The notes beneath the pieces are model-generated. The model did no database searches, was not told the origin of the DNA, and worked only from the letters and a program-made list of their open reading frames with translations. Positions 50,979 to 59,676 of a stretch of 64,000 nucleotides of DNA are shown here, in pieces. Location: NCBI RefSeq assembly GCF_001685415.1, contig NZ_CP014989.1, forward strand, positions 2,294,001-2,358,000, read 5' to 3'. The translations under genes were made by a program, and so were the position numbers. Within the stretch, counting starts at the first letter, position 1. Each line of letters opens with the position of its first letter. This stretch comes from Serinicoccus hydrothermalis (lineage in GTDB: Bacteria; Actinomycetota; Actinomycetes; Actinomycetales; Dermatophilaceae).

Positions 50979-51046
50979 ACTCCTACGCAGGAAGTGTTCC
51001 TCTGCGCTGATGCATCACCGCAGAGGAACAGCTTCTGCGTAGGAGT
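50979..51046. repeat. Nested palindrome between cbiZ and cobD
   Basis: 28-base arms: 12 outer and 11 inner bases pair perfectly around a 5-base mismatch (ACTCCTACGCAG and GTTCCTCTGCG against their complements). The 12-base loop itself contains the palindrome TGATGCATCA. As RNA it would form a long hairpin just before the cobD start. It may be an attenuator, a processing site or a mobile repeat. Confidence 0.8.
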
Positions 51047-51072
51047 GAGCCGGCCGGGACGCGGAAGGGCCT

Positions 51073-51756
51073 TCACCAGACGACCCCCGCCCCGTCGCCG
51101 TCGTCGGGCCGCCAGGGGTGGGCCACCAGCCCGTCGCGGACCGCGGCGTGGACGGCCTTCGCGACCCGGCCTCCCCAGGTCGACCGGACCCCGGCGAAGG
51201 GCTCGCCGTCGTCGCCCGCGGGCGGCTCCGGGCTGAGCACGACGGCCGCGTCGCTGGCGGTGCCGGTGCCGGGCACACCCGCCTCGACCAGGGCCTGCGC
51301 CTTGGCCTCGGTCAGCGTGCCGACGGCCTGCACGAGTGCCGAGGCCGACAGCGGCACCGGCACGACCACGACGGTGTTGATGGTGCCGGGGGTGTATGCC
51401 CCGCGACCGGACACCCCGTCGTGACACGTTCCGCCGGGCGGCACCGGCCAGGTCGGCTTGGTGACGCCGACGGTGGCCCAGGCCCGTACCCCTCCCGCCG
51501 TGATCGCCACCACCTGCGCGACGTCGGCCGCGGTGAGCAGGGTCGCCCCCGGCCCGGTGAGCCCGAGACCCGCGGCGCGCTCGGCGGCATACCGCTCGAG
51601 GTCGGTGCGGGTGAAGTCGTCGCCGACGTCGAGGTTCGTCACCCAGCCCGGCCGGACCAGCCCGCCCCCGACCGACGCGGAGCTCAGCCCCCACCACCCC
51701 TCGGGCACGCTCCAGACCAGCGCCTTGGCGGCGTCCTCCCGCCGGAAGGTCACCAT
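51073..51756 (-). CDS. cbiZ: Adenosylcobinamide amidohydrolase CbiZ
   Basis: 227 aa. CbiZ cuts the aminopropanol side of salvaged adenosylcobinamide to give adenosylcobyric acid that re-enters assembly via CobD. Typical blocks are WGLSSASVGGGLVRPGWVTN near residue 22, then AVVIT-like QVVAITAGGVRAWATVG and a GTINTVVVV segment, followed by TEAKAQALVEAGVPGTGTASD. It overlaps cobQ by seven bases. It marks the locus as a salvage pathway able to remodel incoming corrinoids. Confidence 0.9.
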   Translation of the reverse strand: MVTFRREDAAKALVWSVPEGWWGLSSASVGGGLVRPGWVTNLDVGDDFTRTDLERYAAERAAGLGLTGPGATLLTAADVAQVVAITAGGVRAWATVGVTKPTWPVPPGGTCHDGVSGRGAYTPGTINTVVVVPVPLSASALVQAVGTLTEAKAQALVEAGVPGTGTASDAAVVLSPEPPAGDDGEPFAGVRSTWGGRVAKAVHAAVRDGLVAHPWRPDDGDGAGVVW

Positions 51757-53309
51757 CCCGGCGCCTCCTCCGGTGCGGCAGCGGTATGCGCCAGGTCCAG
51801 CACGGCGTCCACGTCGAGGTGCGCCTCGACCCAGTCGGCCAGGTGGTCGAGATGATCCTCCAGGGCGCGGGCATACGGCACGGGCGAGGGTCGAAACGAG
51901 CGCCGACGCACGGCGGCCACCGCCCCGAGGAAGGCGTGCCGCAGGTCGTCCTCGTCGAGGACCCCGTGCACCGTCGTGCCGCGCACCCGGCGGTCAGCGC
52001 TGAGGCACCCCTCGTCCCCGGTCCCATGGAGGCTCAGCCAAGGCGCAGCATCCTCGAGCGCGGACACGCGGCCAAGGTGGATCTGGTAGCCGCTTACTGC
52101 CGACGACCCGCCCGCCACCCGCCCGGTGACCCGGCGCACCACCTTGGGCCGCGCGAAGCGGGTCGACACCGGGAGCAGGCCCAGTCCGCGCACCCCAGGG
52201 GCCGCCAGACTGGACGTCCGGTCGGGGTCGGGGGTGTGCTCGACGCCGTCGTCCTCGATCTCCACCCCGAGCATCTGGTAGCCGCCGCAGATCCCCAGGA
52301 CGTGTGGACCGGCGGGATCCTCCGCCGCCCGCACGACCGCGTCGGCCAGCCCCCGCCCGCGCAGCCAGCGCAGGTCGGCCACGGTGGCCCGCGTGCCGGG
52401 CAGCACCACGAGATCGAGGTCGTGCAGCTCGCCCGGCCGCGTCACCCACCGCAGCTCGACCGAGGGCTCGAGGACCAGCGGGTCCAGGTCCGAGGGGTTG
52501 GCCAGGTGCGGCAGCGCCACCACCCCGATCCGCACCGGGCGATCCGGCTTCTCGCCCGCGCCCATCCCGAGCCCGGGCCGCCCCGGGGCCCGCAGGTCCA
52601 GCGAGTCCTCGACGCCGAGCATGAGGTGGTCGCCCAGGTGCGGCAGCACCCCCAGCACCGGTATGCCCGTGCGCGCCTCGAGGTCGCGCACCGCCGGCCC
52701 CAGCAGCGAGACGTCGCCGCGCATCCCGTTGAGCACGACGCCGCGCAGGCACGCCTGCAGCGGCTCGGGCAGCAGCGCCCAGGTGCCGTAGGCCGCGGCA
52801 AAGGCGCCGCCCCGGTCGATGTCGACGACCAGCACGGCGGGCATACCGGCGGCCGCGGCCAGTGGGAGGTTGACGACGTCGCGGTCCAGCAGGTTGGGCT
52901 CGGCGGCCCCGCCCGCGCCCTCGGCGACGACCACCTCGTGCTCGCCGCGCAGCGAGGTCAGGGCGTCGAGCACCACCGGCCGCAACGCCCGCGCCCGGTC
53001 GCCGTAGCCCACCGCGTCGTCGACCCCGACCTCCTCGCCGAGGACGACGACGTGCGAGCGACCGCCCGAGGGCTTGAGCAGCACCGGCCCCAACCGCCGG
53101 TCGGTCTCCACCCGCGCCGCCAGCGCCTGCATCGCCTGGGCCCGGCCGATCTCCCCGCCGTCCGGCGTGACCGCGGCGTGGTTGGACATGTTCTGCGCCT
53201 TGAACGGCGCGACGTCGACCCCGCGCCGCGCGAGCGCCCGGCAGAGGCCGGCGGTGATGGTCGACTTCCCGGCGCCGCTGCCGGCGCCGGCCACGAGCAC
53301 CGCGCCCAC
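51750..53309 (-). CDS. cobQ: Cobyric acid synthase CobQ
   Basis: 519 aa. Glutamine-dependent amidase of four corrin side chains. The N-terminal ATPase part has VAGAGSGAGKSTITAGLCRA and PFKAQNMSNHAAVT. The C-terminal glutaminase has the nucleophile Cys in VLGICGGYQMLG and a downstream His in the GYQIHLGRV region. Its presence beside cbiZ is notable because cobyric acid made by CbiZ would not need CobQ; it implies that less-amidated corrinoids are also used or that ring synthesis is elsewhere. Confidence 0.94.
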   Translation of the reverse strand: MGAVLVAGAGSGAGKSTITAGLCRALARRGVDVAPFKAQNMSNHAAVTPDGGEIGRAQAMQALAARVETDRRLGPVLLKPSGGRSHVVVLGEEVGVDDAVGYGDRARALRPVVLDALTSLRGEHEVVVAEGAGGAAEPNLLDRDVVNLPLAAAAGMPAVLVVDIDRGGAFAAAYGTWALLPEPLQACLRGVVLNGMRGDVSLLGPAVRDLEARTGIPVLGVLPHLGDHLMLGVEDSLDLRAPGRPGLGMGAGEKPDRPVRIGVVALPHLANPSDLDPLVLEPSVELRWVTRPGELHDLDLVVLPGTRATVADLRWLRGRGLADAVVRAAEDPAGPHVLGICGGYQMLGVEIEDDGVEHTPDPDRTSSLAAPGVRGLGLLPVSTRFARPKVVRRVTGRVAGGSSAVSGYQIHLGRVSALEDAAPWLSLHGTGDEGCLSADRRVRGTTVHGVLDEDDLRHAFLGAVAAVRRRSFRPSPVPYARALEDHLDHLADWVEAHLDVDAVLDLAHTAAAPEEAPGW

Positions 53310-53903
53310 CTAGTAGTCGATCCCGCGGCGCGCCCGGATCCCCTGCTGGAAGGCGTGCTTGACCGCGACCATCTCGGTCACGGTGTCCGCGACGTCGATC
53401 ACCGGCTGCGGCATCTCTCGCCCGGTGAGGAAGACGCTGACGTGCTCGGGCCGCTCGCGCAGCGCCGCGACGACGGCGTCGACCTCGATCCAGCCCCAGT
53501 TCATCGGGTAGGAGATCTCGTCGAGCAGCACCATCCGGTGCTCCCCGGCCGCGAGGAGCCCGGCGCTGAACTCCCACGCCGCGACCGCCTTGGCGCGGCT
53601 CTCGTCCAGGTCGGTGCTGTCCCAGGAGAAGCCGTCGCCGGCGCTGAACCACTCGACCCCGAGCTGCCGGAGCATCGCCTCCTCGCCGGTCCGCCACTTC
53701 CCCGACTTGAGGAACTGCACGCACGCGGTCGGCCAGTCCCGCCCCCGACTGCGCAGCAGCGTGCCGAAGGCCGCGGTCGACTTGCCCTTGCCGTGCCCGG
53801 TGCTCACGAGCACGAGCGAGGGCGCCGAGCGCAGCTCGCGCCGGTCGTAGGGCCGCTCCCGGCGCGGCTCGTCGTGGTCCCGGTCCTGGCCGGCGTCGCT
53901 CAC
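53310..53903 (-). CDS. cobO: Corrinoid adenosyltransferase CobO
   Basis: 197 aa. CobA/CobO-type transferase adding the adenosyl ligand from ATP to reduced corrinoids. The P-loop is VSTGHGKGKSTAAFG near residue 34. VLLDEISYPMNWGWIEVD and FLTGREMPQPVIDVADTVTEM are standard, ending AFQQGIRARRGIDY. A charged N-terminal extension of 28 residues is present. It overlaps btuD upstream by four bases and abuts cobQ downstream. Confidence 0.95.
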   Translation of the reverse strand: MSDAGQDRDHDEPRRERPYDRRELRSAPSLVLVSTGHGKGKSTAAFGTLLRSRGRDWPTACVQFLKSGKWRTGEEAMLRQLGVEWFSAGDGFSWDSTDLDESRAKAVAAWEFSAGLLAAGEHRMVLLDEISYPMNWGWIEVDAVVAALRERPEHVSVFLTGREMPQPVIDVADTVTEMVAVKHAFQQGIRARRGIDY

Positions 53904-54748
53904 GAGACCTCGTCCCGCGCCCGGGGGCGCAGCTCGGTGGGCACCGCAGGGGTATGCCGTTCCCGCGGCTGCGGGAGCACGACCAGCTGGCCGTCGACGT
54001 GGTGGACCCGGACCGGGTGGGCGTAGACGCGGCTCAGCAGCCCGGGCTCGAGGACCTCCTGCGGCGGTCCCAGCGCCACGGGGGCGCCGCGCTCGAGGAG
54101 CAGGAGACGGTCGGCATACCGGGCTGCCATCCCGAGGTCGTGCATCGCGGCGACCACGGTGAGGCCGTCGCTGCGCCGCAGCTCGTCGACGAGCTCGAGG
54201 ACGTCGACCTGGTGGCCGACGTCGAGCGCGCTGGTCGGCTCGTCGAGCAGCAGGACCGGGCTCTGCTGCACCAGCGCCCGAGCGATGACGACCCGCTGCG
54301 CCTCGCCGCCGGACAGGCTCGTGACCGGGCGTGCGGCGAAGGAGGTCAGGCCGAGCCGGCGGAGCACGTCGGTGGCGATCCGGCGGTCGCGCCGCGACTC
54401 CAGCGACAGCCAGCCGAGGTGGGCGGTGCGGCCGAGCAGGACGTACTCGACGACGCTCATCCCCGGCGGGAGCTCCGGTGACTGCGGCATGAGCGCCAGG
54501 TCGGTGGGCCCGGGCTCGCGCCCGTCACCGAGCTCGACGGTGCCGGTGCGCGCGACCAGCCGCACCAGCGCCCGCAGGAAGGTCGACTTGCCTGACCCGT
54601 TGGGGCCGATGAGGCCGAGCCACTCGCCGCTGCGCAGCTCGAGGTCCACCCCGGCGACCACCTCGGTCCCGTCGAAGGCGACCCGGACGTCGCGGGCGCG
54701 CAGCGCGTGCGTCTGGCCCAGCGGGTGCACGCTCCCTTGCCCGCTCAC
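53900..54748 (-). CDS. btuD: Corrinoid ABC transporter ATPase BtuD-like
   Basis: 282 aa from GTG 54748 in a GTGA overlap with btuC. Walker A is GLIGPNGSGKSTFLRALVR, the signature is SLSGGEAQRVVIARALV and Walker B is VLLLDEPTSALDVGHQ, followed by the switch His in VVAAMHDLGMAARY. This is the FecE/BtuD class of ATPases for iron-siderophore or cobalamin uptake. Context between btuC and cobO behind a B12 riboswitch favours corrinoids. The C-terminal 30 residues are Pro/Arg-rich. Confidence 0.93.
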   Translation of the reverse strand: MSGQGSVHPLGQTHALRARDVRVAFDGTEVVAGVDLELRSGEWLGLIGPNGSGKSTFLRALVRLVARTGTVELGDGREPGPTDLALMPQSPELPPGMSVVEYVLLGRTAHLGWLSLESRRDRRIATDVLRRLGLTSFAARPVTSLSGGEAQRVVIARALVQQSPVLLLDEPTSALDVGHQVDVLELVDELRRSDGLTVVAAMHDLGMAARYADRLLLLERGAPVALGPPQEVLEPGLLSRVYAHPVRVHHVDGQLVVLPQPRERHTPAVPTELRPRARDEVS

Positions 54749-55824
54749 ATGCCCGCCTTCCGCCGCCACAGGACGACGCAGAAGAAGGGCGCGCCGACGA
54801 AGGCGGTGATGACCCCGACCGGCAGCTCGGCCGGCGCGACGAGGGTGCGGGCGCCGATGTCGACCGTCGCGAGGAAGGCCCCGCCGAGGACTGCCGAGAG
54901 CGGCACGATGAGCCGGTAGGAGTGCCCGACGAGCAGCCGGACGAGGTGCGGGGTCACCAGCCCGACGAAGGCGATGAGCCCGCTGACCGACACGGCGGCC
55001 GCGGTGATGAGCGTCGCCGCGCCGACGACGACCAGGCGCGAGCGCGCCGGTGACAGGCCGAGCGACCTCGCCTCGTCGTCGCCGAGGCGCAGCACGTCGA
55101 GGTGCCGGGCGTGCAGCCACAGCACCGCGCCGGCGAGCAGCACGTAGGGCAGCAGCAGCGTCACCGGGCCCCAGCCGCTCGTCGCGAGCCGGCCGAAGAG
55201 CCAGGAGAGCACCTCCCGGGAGCGGGTCTCGTCGAGCCGGGTGAGGGCATACGTCTGCGTCGCGGAGAAGAGCGCCGCCATGGCGACACCGGCGAGCAGC
55301 AGCGTCGCCGGGTCGCGGAACGACCCACGCGCGACGAGCACCGAGCCGGTCACCGCGAGGACGGCCCCGACGAAGGCCGCCATCGGCAGCGCGGCGATCG
55401 GTCCCCACGAGAGGTCCAGCCCGAAGCCGAGCGCGAGCACAGCGCCGAGACCCGCGCCCGCCGAGACCCCGAGGAGGTAGGGGTCGGCCAGCGGGTTGCG
55501 GAAGACGCCCTGGTATCCCGCCCCGGCCATGGCCAGGCTGGCGCCGACGAGCGCGGCGAGGATCGTCCGGGGCAGGCGGATCTGCCAGAGCACCGCCTCC
55601 TGCGTCGACGTGAGCGTCTGGGCGACGTCGACGCCGGGCAGGCCACCGACGAGCGCCCGCAGCACGCCCTCGACCGGCAGCCCCGCGGCCCCCTGCGTCA
55701 CCGAGGCGAGGATCGCGAGGAGCAGCAGCGCGGAGCACCCGACCAGCGCGGGCACCGACAGCCGGAAGGCGCGGTCGGCGACCTCGTCCAGCGCGTCGGT
55801 GGGTGCGTGGGTGCGGGTGCTCAT
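54745..55824 (-). CDS. btuC: Corrinoid ABC transporter permease BtuC-like
   Basis: 359 aa, about ten helices, FecCD family. Characteristic stretches are LWQIRLPRTILAALVGASLA near residue 78 and YQGVFRNPLADPYLLGVSAG. The coupling region ARSLGLSPARSRL and GLIAFVGLVTPHLVRLLVG near residue 280 follow. With BtuF and BtuD it forms a type II importer. The N-terminal 30 residues are polar and cytosolic. It begins 29 bp after btuF. Confidence 0.93.
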   Translation of the reverse strand: MSTRTHAPTDALDEVADRAFRLSVPALVGCSALLLLAILASVTQGAAGLPVEGVLRALVGGLPGVDVAQTLTSTQEAVLWQIRLPRTILAALVGASLAMAGAGYQGVFRNPLADPYLLGVSAGAGLGAVLALGFGLDLSWGPIAALPMAAFVGAVLAVTGSVLVARGSFRDPATLLLAGVAMAALFSATQTYALTRLDETRSREVLSWLFGRLATSGWGPVTLLLPYVLLAGAVLWLHARHLDVLRLGDDEARSLGLSPARSRLVVVGAATLITAAAVSVSGLIAFVGLVTPHLVRLLVGHSYRLIVPLSAVLGGAFLATVDIGARTLVAPAELPVGVITAFVGAPFFCVVLWRRKAGM

Positions 55825-55853
55825 CGGGTATGCCCGTGGTCGGGTGTCGGCGC

Positions 55854-56861
55854 TCAGCCGCCCGCGGGGACCGAGACCTGGCTCATGGCGTCGGCGAGGG
55901 TGGTCACGAGCTCCGGCAGGCGCGGGCCCCAGCGCGAGGAGATGTCGGCGTTCACCGTGACGATGTTGCCGTTCTGCACCGCCGAGATCTCGGACCAGCC
56001 GGGGCGCTCCGCGACGTCCTCGGCGGTGTAGGACACCTGGTCGGTGATGACGATGAGCTGCGGGTCGGCCTCGATGATGGCCTCCTCCGTCAGCTGCGGG
56101 TAGCCGGTGCCGTCGGCGTCGGCCTCGTCGGCGATGTTGACCGCGCCGAACTGGCTGTAGACGTCGCCGATGAAGCTGTTGCTGCTCGCGGAGAAGTAGG
56201 TGTCGTCCAGCTCGTGGTAGACCCGCAGGCCCTCCGCCCCGTCGAAGCTCGCGAAGGCGTCGTCCACCTGCTGGCGCAGGTCGGCGATGGTGTCCGCCGT
56301 CTCGTCGACGTGCCCGGTGGCCAGCCCGAGGGCGGCCATGCCGTCCCAGCCGGCCTCGATCGTCGTCGGCGCGGCGTTGTCCACGACCGGGATGTCGAGC
56401 TCGGTCAGCGAGGCGGTGAGGTCGTTCATGTCGCCGGAGATGACGACGAGGTCCGGCTCGTAGCCGGCGATGGCCTCGACGTTGGGCTCGAACCCGGACA
56501 GGTCGGTGGTCGGCGCCTCCTCCGGGTAGGTGGAGAAGGAGTCGACCGCGACGACCTGGTCGCCCGCGCCGATGGCGAAGAGGATCTCGGTGGCCGAGGG
56601 CGACAGCGACACGATGCGCTGCGGCTGCTCCTCGATGGTCACCTCGCCGGCGGCGGTGTCGACGGTGACCGGGAAGTCCCCGGAGCCGGCCATCTCGCCC
56701 TCGGAGGTCATGGCGGCGTCGTCGCTCGCCTCGTCCGAGGCGCTCTCCTGCTCGGAGGCGGTGTCGGCGGAGTCGGAGTCGGTGCTGCCGCCGCCGCAGG
56801 CGGCGAGGGTGAGGCCGAGCGCCAGGGCGCCGACGAGCGGGAGGGGCTGGCGGAGGTGCAT
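55854..56861 (-). CDS. btuF: Corrinoid-binding lipoprotein BtuF-like
   Basis: 335 aa. Lipobox ALGLTLAAC near residue 22, then a 45-residue acidic Ser-rich linker. The binding domain starts QRIVSLSPSATEILFAIGAG near residue 82 and continues FEPNVEAIAGYEPDLVVISG, the class III periplasmic-binding fold with a long backbone helix. It is the first gene after the cobalamin riboswitch, which supports corrinoids over siderophores as ligand. Confidence 0.9.
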   Translation of the reverse strand: MHLRQPLPLVGALALGLTLAACGGGSTDSDSADTASEQESASDEASDDAAMTSEGEMAGSGDFPVTVDTAAGEVTIEEQPQRIVSLSPSATEILFAIGAGDQVVAVDSFSTYPEEAPTTDLSGFEPNVEAIAGYEPDLVVISGDMNDLTASLTELDIPVVDNAAPTTIEAGWDGMAALGLATGHVDETADTIADLRQQVDDAFASFDGAEGLRVYHELDDTYFSASSNSFIGDVYSQFGAVNIADEADADGTGYPQLTEEAIIEADPQLIVITDQVSYTAEDVAERPGWSEISAVQNGNIVTVNADISSRWGPRLPELVTTLADAMSQVSVPAGG

Positions 56862-56954
56862 ACGGTGTCTCCTGTCGGTCGAGGAGGGAGTGCTCGAGCG
56901 ACCGGAGGTGACTCCGCCGTCCGAACCGGCCCTGGGTCCTCGAGGGCGTGTGGC

Positions 56955-57062
56955 TTCGGATCGTCGGGCAGTTCGACCGGACTCGGCCCTCCGAGAAGGA
57001 CTCCACCGTTGCGGGACAGTGCCGGGTTCGCACCGGACTTCGTCTGCACGACCCGGTCAGTC
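56955..57062 (-). ncRNA. Cobalamin riboswitch
   Basis: On the minus strand, GAAGTCCGGTGCGAACCCGG, then CACTGTCCCGCAACGGTG and the B12-box-like GAGTCCGGTCGAACTGCCCG reproduce the conserved adenosylcobalamin aptamer core in order. It lies 93 bases upstream of btuF; between them is a G/C-rich hairpin region likely to be the expression platform. Cobalamin should shut off the operon. Confidence 0.92.
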
Positions 57063-57081
57063 TAGCGCCGGCGCGAGGAGG

Positions 57082-57990
57082 TCACCGGCCGGCCGAGGGC
57101 CGCCGCAGCGCCGACGCCAGCCGCTCCAGACCGCGGGCGTCGGGGACGGCCACCCGGGCGACGCCGGGCATACCGAAGCTGGCGCAGTCGCGCACGAGGA
57201 CGCCGTGCGGCGCCAGCGCCTCCCGCAGCCCGGCCCGGTGCACGAGCACCCAGGGCGCGTCGGTGTCCTTGGTCTCGAGCCCGTGGCCCCGCAGCAGCGC
57301 GACCAGCTCCGAGCGCAGCCCGCGTATGCCGCGCGCCCAGCCCGGCAGGTCGGCCGCGGCGAGCAGGTCGGGCAGCACCGCCAGGGCGAGGGTGCTCACC
57401 GGCCAGTGCGGCTGCCGGTCGCGCAGCCGCCCGATCAGGTCGGGGTCGGCCACGACGTAGCCCAGCCGCAGGCCGGGGCAGGAGAAGGTCTTGGTCAGCG
57501 AGCCGACCACCACGTCCGGCCGTCCCGCGGTCCAGCGGCCGGTGGCCAGGGCGTAGAACGCCTCGTCCCAGACGTCCGCGCGCTCCCCGGGGGCGGCGAG
57601 CCGTCCGGTGGGGCTGTGCGGGTCCGAGCGCCAGCGCGGGCCGTCGGGGGAGCGGGGGTGCAGCCCGAAGTCCGGCTCGCTGCGTATGCCCCCGCCGAGC
57701 TCGGCGGCGACCAGCGCGATGGCCTCGCTGCCGCCGTTGGTCAGCAGCACGCGCTCCGGCTCCACCCCGAGCGCCTGGGCCAGCTGGTGCGTCGCGTCCC
57801 GGTCGTCGGGGTAGCGCCGCAGCGCCTCCAGGTGCCCGGCGACGAGCTGCTCGACAGGCGGGGCCAGCGGGTTCATGGTCTGGCTGAGGTCGAGCAGGTC
57901 CTGCGGGTCCAGGCCGAGCGCGCGCGCCACGGCCGGCCCGTCCCCGCCGTGCGCGCCCGCCGGGGGGACCGCCGGCTCCGCACTGCTCAC
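57082..57990 (-). CDS. cobC: CobC/CobD-type threonine-phosphate decarboxylase-like aminotransferase
   Basis: 302 aa from GTG 57990. Fold-type I PLP enzyme: DLSQTMNPLAPPVEQLV at the start, LLTNGGSEAIALVAAELGG, and the PLP Lys in VVGSLTKTFSCPGLRLGY near residue 160. In this context it would make (R)-1-amino-2-propanol phosphate for CobD. It is shorter than the usual 350 aa and lacks part of the central domain between residues 95 and 140. It ends 20 bp before the riboswitch, so it has its own promoter. Confidence 0.82.
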   Translation of the reverse strand: MSSAEPAVPPAGAHGGDGPAVARALGLDPQDLLDLSQTMNPLAPPVEQLVAGHLEALRRYPDDRDATHQLAQALGVEPERVLLTNGGSEAIALVAAELGGGIRSEPDFGLHPRSPDGPRWRSDPHSPTGRLAAPGERADVWDEAFYALATGRWTAGRPDVVVGSLTKTFSCPGLRLGYVVADPDLIGRLRDRQPHWPVSTLALAVLPDLLAAADLPGWARGIRGLRSELVALLRGHGLETKDTDAPWVLVHRAGLREALAPHGVLVRDCASFGMPGVARVAVPDARGLERLASALRRPSAGR

Positions 57991-58125
57991 GGGGCCCAGC
58001 GTATTCCCGGCCAGGGGGTCACCAGCAGGCTCTCCCAGGGCGGTGGGCACGGGCATACCGTGGATCGGGACGCGCCGGACGACCCGGCGCGGACCCCCTG
58101 AACCCCCCACCACGAAGGAGTCACC

Positions 58126-59145
58126 ATGCGTGGCGTCGTCATGACCAAGCCCGGCGAAGTCATCGTCACCGACCGCGACGAGCCGCAGATCGAGGAGCCG
58201 ACCGACGCGGTCATCCGGCTCGCCGCCACCTGCGTCTGCGGGTCGGACCTGTGGTCCTACCGCGGTGTGCAGGACGCGGACCACCAGGTCATGGGGCACG
58301 AGTACGTCGGCGTCGTCGAGGAGGTGGGCGACGAGGTGAGCACCGTGAAGGTCGGCGACTTCGTCGTCGGGTCCTTCATGATCTCCGACAACACCTGCGA
58401 GATCTGCCAGGCCGGCTTCCAGTCCAAGTGCGTCCACGTCGAGTCCGCCGCCTCCATCGGCACCCAGGCGGAGCGGGCGCGGATCCCGATGGCGGACGGC
58501 ACCCTGGTCGCGACCCCCGGGCAGCCGACCCAGGAGCAGATCCCGGCGCTGCTGGCCGCCTCGGACGTCCTGGGTACCGGCTGGTTCGGTGCCGACGCCG
58601 CCCAGGCCGGGCCCGGGAAGACGATCGCGGTCGTCGGTGACGGGGCGGTCGGGCTCATGGCGATCCTGGCGGCCAAGCAGCTCGGCGCGGAGCGGATCAT
58701 CGCGATGTCCCGGCACCCGGAGCGGCAGGAGCTCGCGCGCTACTACGGGGCGACCGACATCGTCGAGGAGCGTGGTGACGAGGGCGTGGAGAAGATCAAG
58801 GAGCTGACCGGCGGGCTCGGCGCGCACGGCGTCGTCGAGGCGGTCGGCACGCAGGAGTCCTTCATGCAGGCCGTCGGGGCGACCCGCGGCGGCGGATACC
58901 TCGGCTACGTCGGCGTGAGCCACGAGGTGCAGATCCCCGGCATCGAGCTCTTCTTCGCCGGGATCCACGCCCTCGGTGGTCCGGCGCCGGTGCGGCGCTA
59001 CCTGCCCGAGCTCATCCGGCTCATCTGGGACGGCGAGATCGACCCGGGCAAGGTCTTCGACCTCACCTTGCCGCTGGAGGAGGCCGCCGAGGCCTACGCG
59101 GCGATGGACGAGCGGCGCGCGACCAAGGTCATGCTGACGTTCTGA
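58126..59145 (+). CDS. Zinc-dependent alcohol dehydrogenase family protein
   Basis: 339 aa. MDR-superfamily oxidoreductase. Catalytic zinc ligands: Cys in ATCVCGSDLWSYRG and His in QVMGHEYVGVVEEVGDEV. The structural-zinc loop is reduced to NTCEICQAGFQSKC, three Cys of the usual four. The NAD(P)-binding motif is IAVVGDGAVGLMAILAAKQLG near residue 165, and AMSRHPERQELARYYGAT suggests NADP preference. The ribosome site is the GAAGGAG directly before the ATG. Substrate unknown; it resembles actinobacterial 'IMP dehydrogenase-like' ADHs. Confidence 0.9.
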   Translation: MRGVVMTKPGEVIVTDRDEPQIEEPTDAVIRLAATCVCGSDLWSYRGVQDADHQVMGHEYVGVVEEVGDEVSTVKVGDFVVGSFMISDNTCEICQAGFQSKCVHVESAASIGTQAERARIPMADGTLVATPGQPTQEQIPALLAASDVLGTGWFGADAAQAGPGKTIAVVGDGAVGLMAILAAKQLGAERIIAMSRHPERQELARYYGATDIVEERGDEGVEKIKELTGGLGAHGVVEAVGTQESFMQAVGATRGGGYLGYVGVSHEVQIPGIELFFAGIHALGGPAPVRRYLPELIRLIWDGEIDPGKVFDLTLPLEEAAEAYAAMDERRATKVMLTF

Positions 59146-59269
59146 GGAGCCCGCGACACACCGTCGAGGGCCGGAATTCCGCGACGCGCCGGGCTTCGGA
59201 GTTGGCAAATCGCGTCAGACTCTGCCTACGGTGTGGCCGACTCATCGGCTCTACGGAAAGGCTGTCAGC

Positions 59270-59542
59270 ATGAGCAAGAAGGTTATCGTCGAGGCCGTCG
59301 CCAAGGAGGCGGGCATGACCCAGGCTGCTGCCGACAAGGTCGTCAGCTCCGTCCTCGAGGCCATCTCGGCCGAGCTCGCCAAGGGCGAGAAGGTCTCCTT
59401 CCCCGGTTTCGGCACCTTCGAGGTCCGCGAGCGTTCCGCCCGCACCGGCCGCAACCCGCAGACCGGCGCCGAGATCCAGATCGCCGCGAGCAAGGCCCCG
59501 GCCTTCAAGGCCGGCTCCAAGCTCAAGGAGCGCGTCTCCTGA
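59270..59542 (+). CDS. hup: HU family DNA-binding protein
   Basis: 90 aa from ATG 59270 with GGAAAGG ten bases upstream; an upstream in-frame start is less likely. Standard HU: KKVIVEAVAKEAGMTQAAAD helix pair, then VSFPGFGTFEVRERSARTGR and the DNA-wrapping arm GRNPQTGAEIQIAASKAPAF. It lacks the Lys-rich tail of mycobacterial HupB. It compacts chromosomal DNA. A clear terminator follows. Confidence 0.96.
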   Translation: MSKKVIVEAVAKEAGMTQAAADKVVSSVLEAISAELAKGEKVSFPGFGTFEVRERSARTGRNPQTGAEIQIAASKAPAFKAGSKLKERVS

Positions 59543-59562
59543 GCTGAGGCTCTCCGCACCAT

Positions 59563-59604
59563 CACGACGCCCGGTCGGCCCGTCAGGGTCGGCCGGGCGT
59601 CGTG
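59563..59604 (+). terminator. Terminator after HU gene
   Basis: CACGACGCCCGG and CCGGGCGTCGTG form a perfect 12-bp stem with an 18-base interior that can pair further (TCGGCC/GGTCGG). It starts 21 bases past the stop. Confidence 0.8.
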
Positions 59605-59676
59605 CGTCCGGTGACGTGGGGTGGGGATCGGCGTTCCGGTTCTGGTTGACGCGGCGTCACTTCTTATCCTGCGGGT

